16,393 nucleotides of DNA from Bacteroidota bacterium. Lineage in GTDB: Bacteria; Bacteroidota; Bacteroidia; Flavobacteriales; Flavobacteriaceae. Position 1 is the first letter of the stretch; each line of letters opens with the position of its first letter. The translations under genes were made by a program, and so were the position numbers. Shown piece by piece: positions 1-7,376 of this stretch. The stretch lies in NCBI GenBank assembly GCA_021793535.1, contig JAJYSO010000011.1:1-16393 (forward strand), written 5' to 3'. Below the pieces are notes generated by a model. The model ran no database searches and was not told the DNA's origin. It saw only the letters and a list, made by a program, of their open reading frames with translations.

Positions 1-698
1 AGAGCCCACACATCGGTGTCCTCTAAATCCACTTCCCCTTCCTCAACAATAAACTTACCCACAGGCCAGTAATAATCTCTGCCGTTGGGTGTAGAACGTT
101 TATCAAATTTTTCCAACCAATGAGCCTTGGCCTGTCGACAAACTCGTACACCTTTTATTTTTGATTCGGATAAATTGGGAATATTGACATTCAATACCAC
201 TCCTTTGGGAAGACCCCTTTTTAAAACATTTTGAGCAATTTTCTTGACAAATTTAGAACTCGGCTCAAAGTCTGCATCCCATGAAAAGTCCAATAATGAA
301 AACCCTATTGCAGGGATCCCCATGGTACCGGCTTCTATGGCTGCACTCATCGTTCCTGAATAAATGACATTTATCGATGAATTGGATCCGTGATTTATTC
401 CGCTCACGCAAAGGTCAGGAGTCCGCTTCAAAATGGATCTACAGGCTATTTTAACACAATCAGCAGGCGTTCCCGAACAACTGTAAGCTTTGTGCGTCAC
501 ATTTTTTGGCAAAGCAATGGGGTCACAAAAAAGAAGATTTCCTACGGTGATGGCGTGGCCTTTTCCACTCTGTTGTGTATCCGGTGCAACGATGACCACA
601 TCTCCTATTTCCTTCATGATTTTCACTAAATGACGAATCCCCGGGGCAGTAATACCATCATCGTTGGTGACTAAGATTAGTGGTTTTTTGTCAGTCAT
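1..698 (-). CDS. surE: 5'/3'-nucleotidase SurE (3' end cut by window edge)
   Basis: SurE is a metal-dependent phosphatase that removes phosphate from nucleoside 5'- and 3'-monophosphates in the cytoplasm and is linked to stationary-phase survival. The reverse strand reads without interruption from ATG at 698 through 232 codons to the window edge, so only the last roughly 20-30 residues of a typical 250-260 residue SurE are missing. The N-terminus LILVTNDDGI carries the metal-binding pair D13-D14. QQSG places the conserved serine at S44, and SGINHGSN places the metal-ligand asparagine at N102. The SurE signature CSGTPADCV lies at residues 74-82. The gene faces away from the 3' end of dabA, 308 bp upstream. 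No Shine-Dalgarno sequence is seen, as expected for Bacteroidota. The family assignment is secure. Confidence 0.95.
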   Translation of the reverse strand, partial: MTDKKPLILVTNDDGITAPGIRHLVKIMKEIGDVVIVAPDTQQSGKGHAITVGNLLFCDPIALPKNVTHKAYSCSGTPADCVKIACRSILKRTPDLCVSGINHGSNSSINVIYSGTMSAAIEAGTMGIPAIGFSLLDFSWDADFEPSSKFVKKIAQNVLKRGLPKGVVLNVNIPNLSESKIKGVRVCRQAKAHWLEKFDKRSTPNGRDYYWPVGKFIVEEGEVDLEDTDVWA

Positions 699-1006
699 AC
701 AATACAAGAATTAACAAGGTGCAACACCTAGCGGATTTCTATCAAACAGGCTGCTGATACGACAACCGAACAACAAGAAAATATAAGGCACAGGTGCTTA
801 ATACGGCCGAAAATAACGAAATTTTGAGAACTTACTCTCATAACAAGGAGATTAATCAGCTCTTTTAAGAGGAGCATAGATAAAGCTTTCGAGCACACCG
901 AAAAAAGTGATTTTCTTGTTTAGGCGATCCTGTTTCTCTGATAAAATCCTTTGCATCTTTCCCGTTAGAGGGTACAATTCGCTTTTTAAAGAGTCGAACG
1001 TCGTGT
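699..1006. other. Intergenic region between surE and dabA
   Basis: This 308 bp stretch holds the surE leader (about 699-790) and the region after the dabA stop. A weak -7-like box, TATATTTT on the minus strand (785-778), could serve surE, but no -33 partner is visible. Next to 858-874 there is only a poor inverted repeat (gctcttt/gaggagc, with G-U pairs) and no T run, so I do not call a terminator. I see no supported gene here. Confidence 0.4.
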
Positions 1007-3298
1007 TTAGAAACGATATCGGGCTATTCTGTTCTCCTCCTCCGGGTCCATAATAAATAGGTGTATCCAACCATTATTCAAGAGGCTCCTTAGCTTTTCA
1101 TCTTCCTTAATGATTCGATCTACATACGTGCGTGGAGCTTGGATAAGTGTACTCAACCGCAACGGATAATGATACACCTTATCATCTGTGGCCATTAAAG
1201 ATTGCAGTGGAAGACCCATTTTCAAGTCACTTCCATTCCCTTGAACCACACCATGTTTTCCAGTAATATTCAAGGTGATTTTTGACCCTCCCCCAAAAAC
1301 ATTATTATCCACCGTTGAAAAATAATAATGGTTACTTATCCACTGGCATACAAGTAAAGGCCCTTGCATAATGCCTTTTAAAATGGAGCCCTCTTTATCA
1401 AGTGTCCAATCATAAGAACTCAGGAAACAATCGTTATAGATGCCGCTCTTGGAAAGTGAACGCGGCCCGATGATGTAACCGGCGTGACCCGACAACCCCC
1501 ATTCTGGCCGTGCTTCTGCCCAATTGTTTGCTTTATTTTTAGCTATACCTACCGAATCCCGTGGTTCATCCAACCGCTCTTGAGTCATGGTTTCCTTCAC
1601 CGCACGCAAATCGGCTTTGAGCCTATGGAGGATTTGCCTATGGCTCTCAGGAACCCCAACATCAAACAATTGCACTTCATCTGTAGAGGTGATGTGCTCT
1701 GCAGCAATAAAAATTGTATCCTGTGGGATCCTTATTCCATGTTCCTTTTGAAGTACGGCTCTCACCTCCACAGAATTGGCCAACTTGGCCAAAGCTCGTG
1801 CATTTCTCTTACCTGGATTTCCCGCACAGGCACCGCAATCAAGACTAGAGGCATAAGGGTTGTTCGCACTGTGACTAGCATGCCCTGTAAAGACTACCAA
1901 AGGCGCAAAAGTCCTCCATCCACAAGAGTCAAATGCTCCTTTGACCAACAGGACTTGTTCGGGTAGAGAAATCTCTTGATAAGCCTCTTCTTCATGGTCA
2001 ATAGGACTGATATGCGCCTCATGCGACCTCTCCAAACTCATTTTATGCTCCAGCATAAACCGATTTACCTTTGTTGGCCTAAAGGTTCTCATCAACATAA
2101 AAAATGCATAATAGAACCCTGATCCCTCCACAAACCCAAAAGCAGAAGGGAGAATATTCTTCATGCGTTTAAGAAAATACTTATAAGCTCCCAAGCGCCT
2201 TTCTTCCTCTTGATATTCTTGTGCCTCTTGTCGAAAATTATCTGCGGGCTCTTCATGAACGATATACTTAGAGGGAATCATTGCAGGTGAGGCTTTATTG
2301 ATCAGTCCACTCTCAGGGTTACAATAATCCATCAGTATTCCAAAGGAACCTGCGGATCCAAAAGTCTCATAGTTTCCACGCTTTTCGAGTTGTCGGCGAA
2401 GAACTTCCGATCTACTATCCAAGCAAAAGACCAATTGTGCATCGGGTCTATTTTTCACTTCGCTTTGCTTGGGTTGTTGCTCTCCCTTTAATCTCTCAAA
2501 GAACCTGTTCTGCCAAGTATTTTCCCATGCTTCAAGCCAAATATATTTCAGCTCCAACACCTCGTGATTCTCTTTGGGAAGCAAAGCCGGGAGGATTGGG
2601 GCATCAAGGCTCTGAGCCATCCAAAGCCGTACGGCCATATACTCGAGAAGATCGATAGGATACTCTTGGTTCCACAAAGAATTGTTTTCGACGCGGTACT
2701 TGATATATCCGGTCCATCCAGGCAATGCCACCAAATGCCGCTCTATAATTTTGTGATGATCTTCCGGAGCATACCTCTCCAAAGCTTGAGACAATGCCTC
2801 TTCTGGAAGTTTTGGAATGGGTTGATCCAAATGCTTTTTAATATCTTCATCGTATACGATCAGCTTACGCCAAGCAGTATAAAACCCCATTTCCTTAAAA
2901 GGCATGGGCCAAGCAGCCATCCCTTCGTCCATAAACAGGGCCAACCATTTAACTGTGAGGCGATCAAGTTCGTGATGTTCGTTAAGGCATTCTACCATAG
3001 GATGCGAGGCCAGTAGCATCAAAGATGACTCGGGAGACTCCTTCTTCCCCTTCTCTTGCAATAATTTCTGAACTTCAAGAGCATCAATTCTTCCCTCTTC
3101 CCATGCCTGACGAAAAACATTGGCATTGGGAAGTACTTGGGCGCCCCATAAATTTCCCGCTTGTTCAATCGCTTTAAAAAAAGCCATATCCTCAAATCCC
3201 GACAAAGGATTAGAAGTCACAAATGAATACAAAGGCCAAGTCTTTCCAATAACTCGGGCGGCCTGATCTATTTTGTGCTGTAATTCTTGTTTCGTCAT
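1007..3298 (-). CDS. dabA: Inorganic carbon transporter subunit DabA (DUF2309/UPF0753)
   Basis: DabA is the cytoplasmic, beta-carbonic-anhydrase-like subunit of the DAB dissolved-inorganic-carbon pump. With membrane subunit DabB it is thought to hydrate CO2 to bicarbonate in one direction, driven by ion flow. The 763 residues are full length for the shorter DabA type. The predicted zinc and catalytic residues are C292 and D294 (FCLDSRSE) and H473 and C488 (TGHASH...SSLDCGACAG). The C-x-D pair and the 15-residue His-to-Cys spacing match those of the characterised Halothiobacillus DabA (C351, D353, H524, C539, from memory). The C-terminal GGGSKITLNITGKHGVVQG segment (669-687) is also typical. 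The ATG at 3298 overlaps, as ATGA, the stop that dabB would have if its frame were restored, which supports this start and translational coupling. The gene looks intact, although its partner is frameshifted. Confidence 0.95.
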   Translation of the reverse strand: MTKQELQHKIDQAARVIGKTWPLYSFVTSNPLSGFEDMAFFKAIEQAGNLWGAQVLPNANVFRQAWEEGRIDALEVQKLLQEKGKKESPESSLMLLASHPMVECLNEHHELDRLTVKWLALFMDEGMAAWPMPFKEMGFYTAWRKLIVYDEDIKKHLDQPIPKLPEEALSQALERYAPEDHHKIIERHLVALPGWTGYIKYRVENNSLWNQEYPIDLLEYMAVRLWMAQSLDAPILPALLPKENHEVLELKYIWLEAWENTWQNRFFERLKGEQQPKQSEVKNRPDAQLVFCLDSRSEVLRRQLEKRGNYETFGSAGSFGILMDYCNPESGLINKASPAMIPSKYIVHEEPADNFRQEAQEYQEEERRLGAYKYFLKRMKNILPSAFGFVEGSGFYYAFFMLMRTFRPTKVNRFMLEHKMSLERSHEAHISPIDHEEEAYQEISLPEQVLLVKGAFDSCGWRTFAPLVVFTGHASHSANNPYASSLDCGACAGNPGKRNARALAKLANSVEVRAVLQKEHGIRIPQDTIFIAAEHITSTDEVQLFDVGVPESHRQILHRLKADLRAVKETMTQERLDEPRDSVGIAKNKANNWAEARPEWGLSGHAGYIIGPRSLSKSGIYNDCFLSSYDWTLDKEGSILKGIMQGPLLVCQWISNHYYFSTVDNNVFGGGSKITLNITGKHGVVQGNGSDLKMGLPLQSLMATDDKVYHYPLRLSTLIQAPRTYVDRIIKEDEKLRSLLNNGWIHLFIMDPEEENRIARYRF

Positions 3299-3416
3299 TT
3301 TGAAATTTTTTTATACCGCAAAACGGTCTTTTTAAACGGTTGTGAATCATTGACCAATCTGACATAAAGCCAAGGAAAGTTTTCGTAAATTCCAAGTTTC
3401 ATGATAAAAAAGCCGA
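3295..3416 (-). pseudogene. Out-of-frame C-terminal tail of dabB
   Basis: If one T is added to the T6 run just before the dabB stop (or the ribosome slips -1 at TTT TAA), the reading continues as LIGFFIMKLG, IYENFPWLYV, RLVNDSQPFK, KTVLRYKKISK and stops at TGA 3297-3295. The segment completes the interrupted hydrophobic helix. Its PWLYVRLVNDSQPFKKTVL stretch resembles the conserved end of DabB proteins as I recall them. The stop shares bases with the dabA ATG (ATGA), a hallmark of a coupled operon pair. The restored protein would be 479 residues. As written, this tail is not translated in frame. The cause could be a homopolymer sequencing error, a true mutation or recoding. Confidence 0.75.
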
Positions 3417-4733
3417 TTAAAAAACTACTCCAAATACAATTTGTAATACCGAAAGCGGTTCAGGATGATCGATCATCGGAAGGTCGTTCATAAAGAAAGT
3501 TGATCCATTATAAAGTAAAGCGTAAAGTCCTACACTGACAAAAAAAACAACTGGAGCAACAACCACTCTCTTGACCAAAGAAAGATGCTGCTGCTTTATA
3601 ACATTATCCATTGCTTGACCAATTGTAATTGCCACAATAAGTGTCAAAAAAATACCACCATCTGCGCTCAGCCCTTTTCCGGTTATCCAGGCAAAGAAAA
3701 ATGCTCCTAAAATCCCCAAACCAAATACCAATACGGCCTGTCGCTTGCGGAGCTCTTTTCGCCTCGGTTTTATGGGAGATATGTGTTTGATTTCTTCTCC
3801 TGAGGAAAGAAATAAGTAAGCCTTATAAAATCCATGTAAAATTAAATGCACCACTGCCGCATTAAAAAAACCTAATCCACATTGCATAATCATAAACGCC
3901 ATCTGTGCAGTTGTAGAGCATCCTAGTTTTTGCTTAATATTCACTTGAATAAGCTTTGCAAACTGGGCCACAATCGCCGTTATGCCCCCAACGATAATCA
4001 AGAGCGTCATGGTGTTGGACTTAAAAAATAAAGGAGCTAATAATGTCAATAAAATACCGGCCCCGTTTACAAAACCAGCATGCATTAATGCGGACGCTGG
4101 AGTTGGAGAGGTCATGGCAGAAAGCAACCACCGATGAAAAGGAAACATCGCCGATTGGATGGCCGCTGCCACAATGATACACAAGGCCGATGCAAGAAGA
4201 ACGGGAAAAGAAAGCTCGTCAATATGGGCTATAAGTCCGGTGAGGGTATGTTCATGTGCTGAAAAAGAGAGCAAGGCTATTCCCGTAGCCAAAAACAAAC
4301 TGCCGACAGAAAAATGGCGCTGGCAATACCGTGCTGCTTCACGTGCCTCTCCCCATCGGGAATCTATTCCAATTAAACGAGACATAAAAAAACCCATACC
4401 CAACCAGGCGAGCAAAAGAAGTAAGAGATGGTTTGCAAAAACCAATAAGGAAACAGAAAAAGTAAATCCTAGACTCAGTACAATAAAGCGGTTATAATAA
4501 CGAAATCCCACCAAGTATCTACTTGCAAAAGTACTGACCACTGCACTGAAAAAAGTAACGGTAGCCCAAATGATTAAGGTAAGGCTGTTAATATGAAAAA
4601 CTCCCCTCCACTCCCACTTTGGGGGGTTGGGATAATAGGCAACGATAAATCCAATACTTAGAAAGAACAAAAGCCATAAAAAGCTGTAGAAAGCCCTAAA
4701 GAGTAAGCTGGAACCTGGATTTTTACTGTTCAT
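3417..4733 (-). CDS. dabB: DabB, proton-conducting membrane subunit (NuoL/ND5-like), C-terminus cut by a frameshift
   Basis: DabB is the membrane partner of DabA, a relative of the antiporter-type complex I subunits that is thought to couple cation flow to CO2 hydration. The 438 residues contain many hydrophobic helices. The channel core is recognisable at QSAMFPFHRWLLSAM (193-207) followed by TPASALMHAGFVNGAG (211-226), and at LGCSTTAQMAF (270-280) with LILHGFYKAYLFLSSG (297-312). The NuoL-type Lys after the SALxHA motif is replaced by Asn (HAGFVNG), as I recall for DabB. The frame stops at TAA (3419-3417) inside a hydrophobic helix, straight after a T6 run. One extra T would continue the protein 41 residues to a stop overlapping the dabA ATG (see 3295-3416). 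The ATG at 4733 is the only reasonable start. The gene diverges from the LysR gene across 140 bp. Identity is secure; whether it is functional is open. Confidence 0.88.
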   Translation of the reverse strand: MNSKNPGSSLLFRAFYSFLWLLFFLSIGFIVAYYPNPPKWEWRGVFHINSLTLIIWATVTFFSAVVSTFASRYLVGFRYYNRFIVLSLGFTFSVSLLVFANHLLLLLLAWLGMGFFMSRLIGIDSRWGEAREAARYCQRHFSVGSLFLATGIALLSFSAHEHTLTGLIAHIDELSFPVLLASALCIIVAAAIQSAMFPFHRWLLSAMTSPTPASALMHAGFVNGAGILLTLLAPLFFKSNTMTLLIIVGGITAIVAQFAKLIQVNIKQKLGCSTTAQMAFMIMQCGLGFFNAAVVHLILHGFYKAYLFLSSGEEIKHISPIKPRRKELRKRQAVLVFGLGILGAFFFAWITGKGLSADGGIFLTLIVAITIGQAMDNVIKQQHLSLVKRVVVAPVVFFVSVGLYALLYNGSTFFMNDLPMIDHPEPLSVLQIVFGVVF

Positions 4734-4873
4734 AAATGATATCTTACTATTACATAAAGGTTTAACATAAAAACTGTGATTATTTTTGATTCGTCTTTAT
4801 GCGGTTGCAAAGTAAGAGAATCCTTTTCAATAAAATTTATTTATATTTGCTATGTAATGTATTAATTATTTTT
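4734..4873. promoter_or_regulatory. Divergent dabB/LysR promoter region
   Basis: This A+T-rich 140 bp gap separates the divergent dabB and LysR genes. Such gaps usually hold the LysR operator, so control of both genes from here is an inference. On the plus strand TATATTTG (4842-4849) matches the flavobacterial -7 consensus TAnnTTTG exactly and lies 24 bp upstream of the LysR ATG; no TTG -33 box sits at the usual spacing. On the minus strand TTACTTTG (4815-4808) matches seven of eight positions and could serve dabB with a leader of about 70 nt. I could not identify a convincing T-N11-A dyad as the LysR binding site. Confidence 0.5.
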
Positions 4874-5797
4874 ATGGATTACACTTTGAATCAACTGCAG
4901 ATCTTTTTAAAAGTTGTCCAGCATAAAAGCATAACGAAAACTGCAGAGGAGCTCTACATGACCCAACCGGCTGTTTCCATACAACTGAAAAATTTTCAAA
5001 ATCAATTTTCCATCCCCTTAACCGAAGTAGTTGGCCGACAGCTATACATCACCGATTTTGGTTATAACATTGCCGATTCGGCAGAAAAAATACTCAATGA
5101 GGTCGATGCTTTAAATTACAAAACCTCCGCTTATAAAGGTGAACTTTCGGGGAGGCTACACATCTCTTGTGTTTCCACGGGGCAATATGTGCTCCCGAAC
5201 TTTCTTTCCGGTTTTATCAACCTACATGAGGGACTTGATCTCGATATTGACGTAACCAACAAACTCAAAGTCGTGGAAAGCTTGAAAAAGAATGAAGTGG
5301 ATTTTGCACTGGTCTCTGTTCTACCTAAAAAATTAAAAATTAATCAAGAAATCCTGATGCCCAACCGGCTGTTTTTAATTGGGAAAAGCAGGAAGGAGTT
5401 GAATGAAGATACCCCTGAAGAATCCATCTTCGAGTCCATGCAGCTCATCTTTAGGGAGCAGGGGTCAGCTACACGAGACGCCATGCAGGATTTTATTGCA
5501 AAAAATAAACTACCGGTCCACAAAAGAATTCAATTGGTAACCAATGAAGCCGTTAAACAAGCGGTCATGGCCGGTATAGGATATTCTATTATGCCGGTTA
5601 TCGGTCTGCGCCATGAACTAAAAAACGAAGAACTGCAAATCATCCCTTTAAAAGGACTACCCATTACAACGAGCTGGCGCCTGATATGGCTCAAGTCGAA
5701 AAAGCTATCCCCAGCGGCTAAAGCTTTTCTCGAATTTGTTCAGCAAGAAAAAGAACGCATTATCCGAGAAAAATTTGGGTGGATCAAAGAGTACTGA
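4874..5797 (+). CDS. LysR-family transcriptional regulator (CbbR-like), divergent from dabBA
   Basis: This is a 307-residue LysR-type regulator. The winged helix-turn-helix lies at about residues 4-62, with the recognition region SITKTAEELYMTQPAVSIQL (19-38), followed by a linker helix and a periplasmic-binding-protein-like effector domain from about residue 92 to 295. I chose the ATG at 4874 (MDYTLNQLQIF) because it starts the protein at the usual LysR N-terminus. An in-frame ATG at 4799 would add 25 hydrophobic residues and lies upstream of the exact TATATTTG -7 box at 4842-4849. The HTH and the LPNFLSGFINLH region resemble CbbR/RbcR regulators of carbon fixation, and the divergent dabB-dabA pair makes control of inorganic carbon uptake the likely role. 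The effector is unknown. No nearby rubisco or carboxysome gene is present. Family secure; target inferred. Confidence 0.9.
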   Translation: MDYTLNQLQIFLKVVQHKSITKTAEELYMTQPAVSIQLKNFQNQFSIPLTEVVGRQLYITDFGYNIADSAEKILNEVDALNYKTSAYKGELSGRLHISCVSTGQYVLPNFLSGFINLHEGLDLDIDVTNKLKVVESLKKNEVDFALVSVLPKKLKINQEILMPNRLFLIGKSRKELNEDTPEESIFESMQLIFREQGSATRDAMQDFIAKNKLPVHKRIQLVTNEAVKQAVMAGIGYSIMPVIGLRHELKNEELQIIPLKGLPITTSWRLIWLKSKKLSPAAKAFLEFVQQEKERIIREKFGWIKEY

Positions 5798-5945
5798 GCT
5801 TATTCTAATCAACCTTGGGTTTCACAGGTCTATACTGCATATCCTCCCACCAGCTAAAAGAATAATGGCTTTTACCCTCCCTATTCTAAAAAGAGGCCTT
5901 CCATTTTTTAAAACAAAAGACCTCCTTTGACAACAAAATTCCGTT

Positions 5946-6479
5946 TTACTTGAATTTTTTATGGTAACGATCAATAGCTTCCTCAATAATCCTGATGGCC
6001 TGATCACGACCTTGTAACTTCTCTACTTCTACTTTTTTATGTTCCAAAGTTTTGTACAGTTCGAAAAAGTTCAGCAACTCGTCTTCAAAATGTTGCGATA
6101 AATCGGAAATAGAATTGATATGGTTAACGCTCATATCATCATTGGCTACAGCAACGATTTTATCATCGTCTTCCCCACCATCTATCATGTGCATAACACC
6201 AATCACCTTGGCCTCCATCAAGCACAAGGGTTGAACATTAATCTGTGAAAGCACCAGAATATCCAAGGGATCATGATCTTCACCCAGCGTTTGGGGAATA
6301 AAACCATAATTATGAGGGTACATCATAGAAGAATACAACACACGATCCAAACGGAGCATACCCGTATCCTTATCCAATTCATATTTTGCTTTGCTCCCTC
6401 CCGGGATTTCAATTACTGCTTCCACTACTTGTGGAGCTCGGTTTCCAATTGAGGCGTCATGCCAAGGGTTAAAACTCAT
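5946..6479 (-). CDS. ppa: Inorganic pyrophosphatase, family I
   Basis: This soluble enzyme hydrolyses pyrophosphate to two phosphates, which pulls biosynthetic reactions forward. At 177 residues it has the usual bacterial family I length. Active-site residues of the E. coli enzyme can be traced: E24 and K30 near IEIPGGSK, E34, R46, Y58, D68/D70/D73 in the signature DHDPLDI, D100, D105, K107, and Y142-K143. The second signature position is His where Gly or Asn is commoner; this is a tolerated site and not evidence of inactivity. The start lies only 10 bp after the fluC stop, so the two genes almost certainly share a transcript under the upstream fluoride riboswitch. This makes sense because family I pyrophosphatases are strongly inhibited by fluoride. 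The 3' end converges on the LysR gene across 148 bp in which I see no clear terminator. Confidence 0.95.
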   Translation of the reverse strand: MSFNPWHDASIGNRAPQVVEAVIEIPGGSKAKYELDKDTGMLRLDRVLYSSMMYPHNYGFIPQTLGEDHDPLDILVLSQINVQPLCLMEAKVIGVMHMIDGGEDDDKIVAVANDDMSVNHINSISDLSQHFEDELLNFFELYKTLEHKKVEVEKLQGRDQAIRIIEEAIDRYHKKFK

Positions 6480-6489
6480 AGGTTATTCA

Positions 6490-6861
6490 TTATTTGATTA
6501 GTAATAAGCCGCCAAAAACAGCCATTATTCCCAAGATTAAACTCGTTAAGGTATAGATGATGAACATCTTATAATTCCCAGATTGCAGCATTTCGGTATT
6601 TTCAAATGCAAAGGAAGAAAAAGTGGTATATCCACCACAAAAACCCGTTGCCAAAAACAAACGCCAACCACTATTAAGGCCATCGTACTTCAGATAATAA
6701 CCATAAATAATACCGATTAAAAAACAACCCAAAATATTGGCAGCGAAGGTTCCTAATACTGTAATGGAAGGCCAATTTTTATGAACTACTACACTGGTTA
6801 AATACCGACTCACACTTCCTAAAAACCCGCCAATCCCAATAATTAAAAGATGTTTACCCAT
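6490..6861 (-). CDS. crcB: Fluoride ion channel FluC (CrcB)
   Basis: FluC proteins form dual-topology dimeric channels in the inner membrane that let F- out of the cell. The protein has 123 residues and four predicted membrane helices. The conserved landmarks are GGFLGSVSRYL (11-21, with R19), GTFAANILG (37-45, with pore Asn N42), and GFCGGYTTFSSFAFE (73-87). The last holds the central Na+-site glycines and threonines and the Phe-box residues F81 and F84. A single copy of normal length implies a homodimer. The ATG at 6861 lies about 23 nt after the fluoride aptamer and inside an A/T-rich 7 bp hairpin (6859-6880). The gene is first in an operon with ppa, 10 bp downstream. Both the family motifs and the riboswitch support the assignment. 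Confidence 0.96.
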   Translation of the reverse strand: MGKHLLIIGIGGFLGSVSRYLTSVVVHKNWPSITVLGTFAANILGCFLIGIIYGYYLKYDGLNSGWRLFLATGFCGGYTTFSSFAFENTEMLQSGNYKMFIIYTLTSLILGIMAVFGGLLLIK

Positions 6862-6880
6862 AAAACAAATTGCTTTTATG
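6859..6880 (-). promoter_or_regulatory. Hairpin enclosing the fluC start codon, possible expression platform
   Basis: On the minus strand CATAAAA and TTTTATG form a perfect 7 bp stem around an 8 nt loop, and the right arm contains the fluC ATG. It starts 5 nt after the aptamer. No T-tract terminator lies between the aptamer and the gene, so gating of translation initiation is a plausible reading, but that is inference. The stem is A/T-rich and therefore weak. Confidence 0.4.
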
Positions 6881-6883
6881 CAT

Positions 6884-6932
6884 TACAGGAGTCATCAGCT
6901 AATACAGCGGTTTTGGCGAACTCCATCACCTT
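6884..6932 (-). ncRNA. Fluoride riboswitch (crcB motif RNA)
   Basis: The minus-strand leader of fluC carries the fluoride aptamer. GGTGATGGAGTTCGCC (6930-6915) forms the first stem (GGTG/CGCC). After AAAAC, the CGCT/AGC arms form a second helix around a short GTATT loop. The 3' segment GATGACTCC (about 6896-6888) pairs its ACTCC with the GGAGT of the first loop to make the expected pseudoknot. The order and sequences match the class consensus (GGnGATGG...TTCnCC...CTGATGrCTCCT). A -7 box at 6948-6941 would start the RNA just upstream, so the aptamer occupies the extreme 5' end. On fluoride binding it is expected to turn on fluC and ppa. Confidence 0.93.
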
Positions 6933-6940
6933 TTCGAGTG

Positions 6941-6948
6941 CAAAAGTA
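6941..6948 (-). promoter_or_regulatory. -7 promoter box for the fluC-ppa operon
   Basis: TACTTTTG on the minus strand matches the Bacteroidota -7 consensus TAnnTTTG at every defined position. It lies about 10 bp before the aptamer, where a transcript starting directly ahead of the riboswitch would need it. No TTG -33 box is seen at 17-19 bp spacing. Confidence 0.55.
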
Positions 6949-7028
6949 TCACATTTTTACAACATAAAAAAATATGATTTTAATTGATAAAACTTCCTAA
7001 AATAATCCCTTTAAGGCAAGAATTTTCT

Positions 7029-7036
7029 TATCTTTA
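7029..7036 (+). promoter_or_regulatory. Possible -7 promoter box for hpf
   Basis: TATCTTTA matches seven of eight positions of TAnnTTTG and sits 24 bp before the hpf ATG, the same distance as the LysR box in this window. No clear -33 element is present, so the call is tentative. Confidence 0.35.
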
Positions 7037-7060
7037 GTTCACAAACTTAATCTACTATTT

Positions 7061-7369
7061 ATGGATGTACACTTTAACTATGTTCATGTTTCAGCCAGTG
7101 AGCGTCTTGAACAATTTACCAAAGAAAAGTTGAGCAAATTAGAAGATCATTATGATTTCATTGTCAATGCCGATGTCTATTTCAAAACCGAAAATTCTAC
7201 TGCCAACAACCAGGGTCGAATATGTGAAATTAGGCTCAATCTTCCGGGACCGGAAATCTTTGTTTCAAACAATGAAGAAAACTTTGATAAGGCAGTGTAT
7301 AAAACAATATCAGACTTAAAACGTCAGTTGCGCAAACGCAAAGAAAAAATGAAAGCTCGCGCAAAATAA
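7061..7369 (+). CDS. hpf: Ribosome hibernation-promoting factor (short HPF/RaiA family)
   Basis: HPF binds the decoding centre of the 30S subunit when growth slows, which blocks translation and promotes inactive 100S or 70S ribosomes. The 102-residue protein has the single beta-alpha-beta-beta-beta-alpha domain of short HPF/YfiA and no C-terminal dimerisation domain. Visible landmarks are SERLEQFTKEKLSKLEDHYD (12-31), the central strand ADVYFKTEN, and the basic C-terminal helix SDLKRQLRKRKEKMKARAK (84-102) that contacts rRNA. It is a single-gene unit: a probable promoter lies upstream and a strong intrinsic terminator begins 8 bp after the stop. The family is certain; I cannot separate HPF from RaiA by function from sequence alone. 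Confidence 0.92.
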   Translation: MDVHFNYVHVSASERLEQFTKEKLSKLEDHYDFIVNADVYFKTENSTANNQGRICEIRLNLPGPEIFVSNNEENFDKAVYKTISDLKRQLRKRKEKMKARAK

Positions 7370-7376
7370 AAAACCT

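Noticed and set aside
852..1070. A 72-codon minus-strand reading frame overlapping the 3' end of dabA
   Set aside because: It needs a TTG start inside dabA, shares 64 bp with it in another frame, and its sequence shows no recognisable motif. dabA itself ends normally.
4752..4771. Direct repeat ACATAAA at 13 bp spacing in the dabB/LysR gap, considered as a LysR site
   Set aside because: Seven A/T-rich bases repeated twice is expected by chance here, and LysR sites are normally inverted T-N11-A dyads.
4799..4873. N-terminal extension of the LysR regulator from an upstream ATG
   Set aside because: The 25 extra residues are hydrophobic and unlike LysR N-termini, and the exact -7 box at 4842-4849 would lie inside the coding region.
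5880..5935. Possible terminator (AAAGAGG...CCTCCTTT) between the LysR gene and ppa
   Set aside because: The stem is short and bulged with a loop of about 26 nt and no proper T run on either strand.
6001..6479. His at position 69 in the pyrophosphatase signature as a sign of inactivity
   Set aside because: The metal-binding aspartates D68, D70 and D73 and the other active-site residues are intact, and this position varies in active family members.
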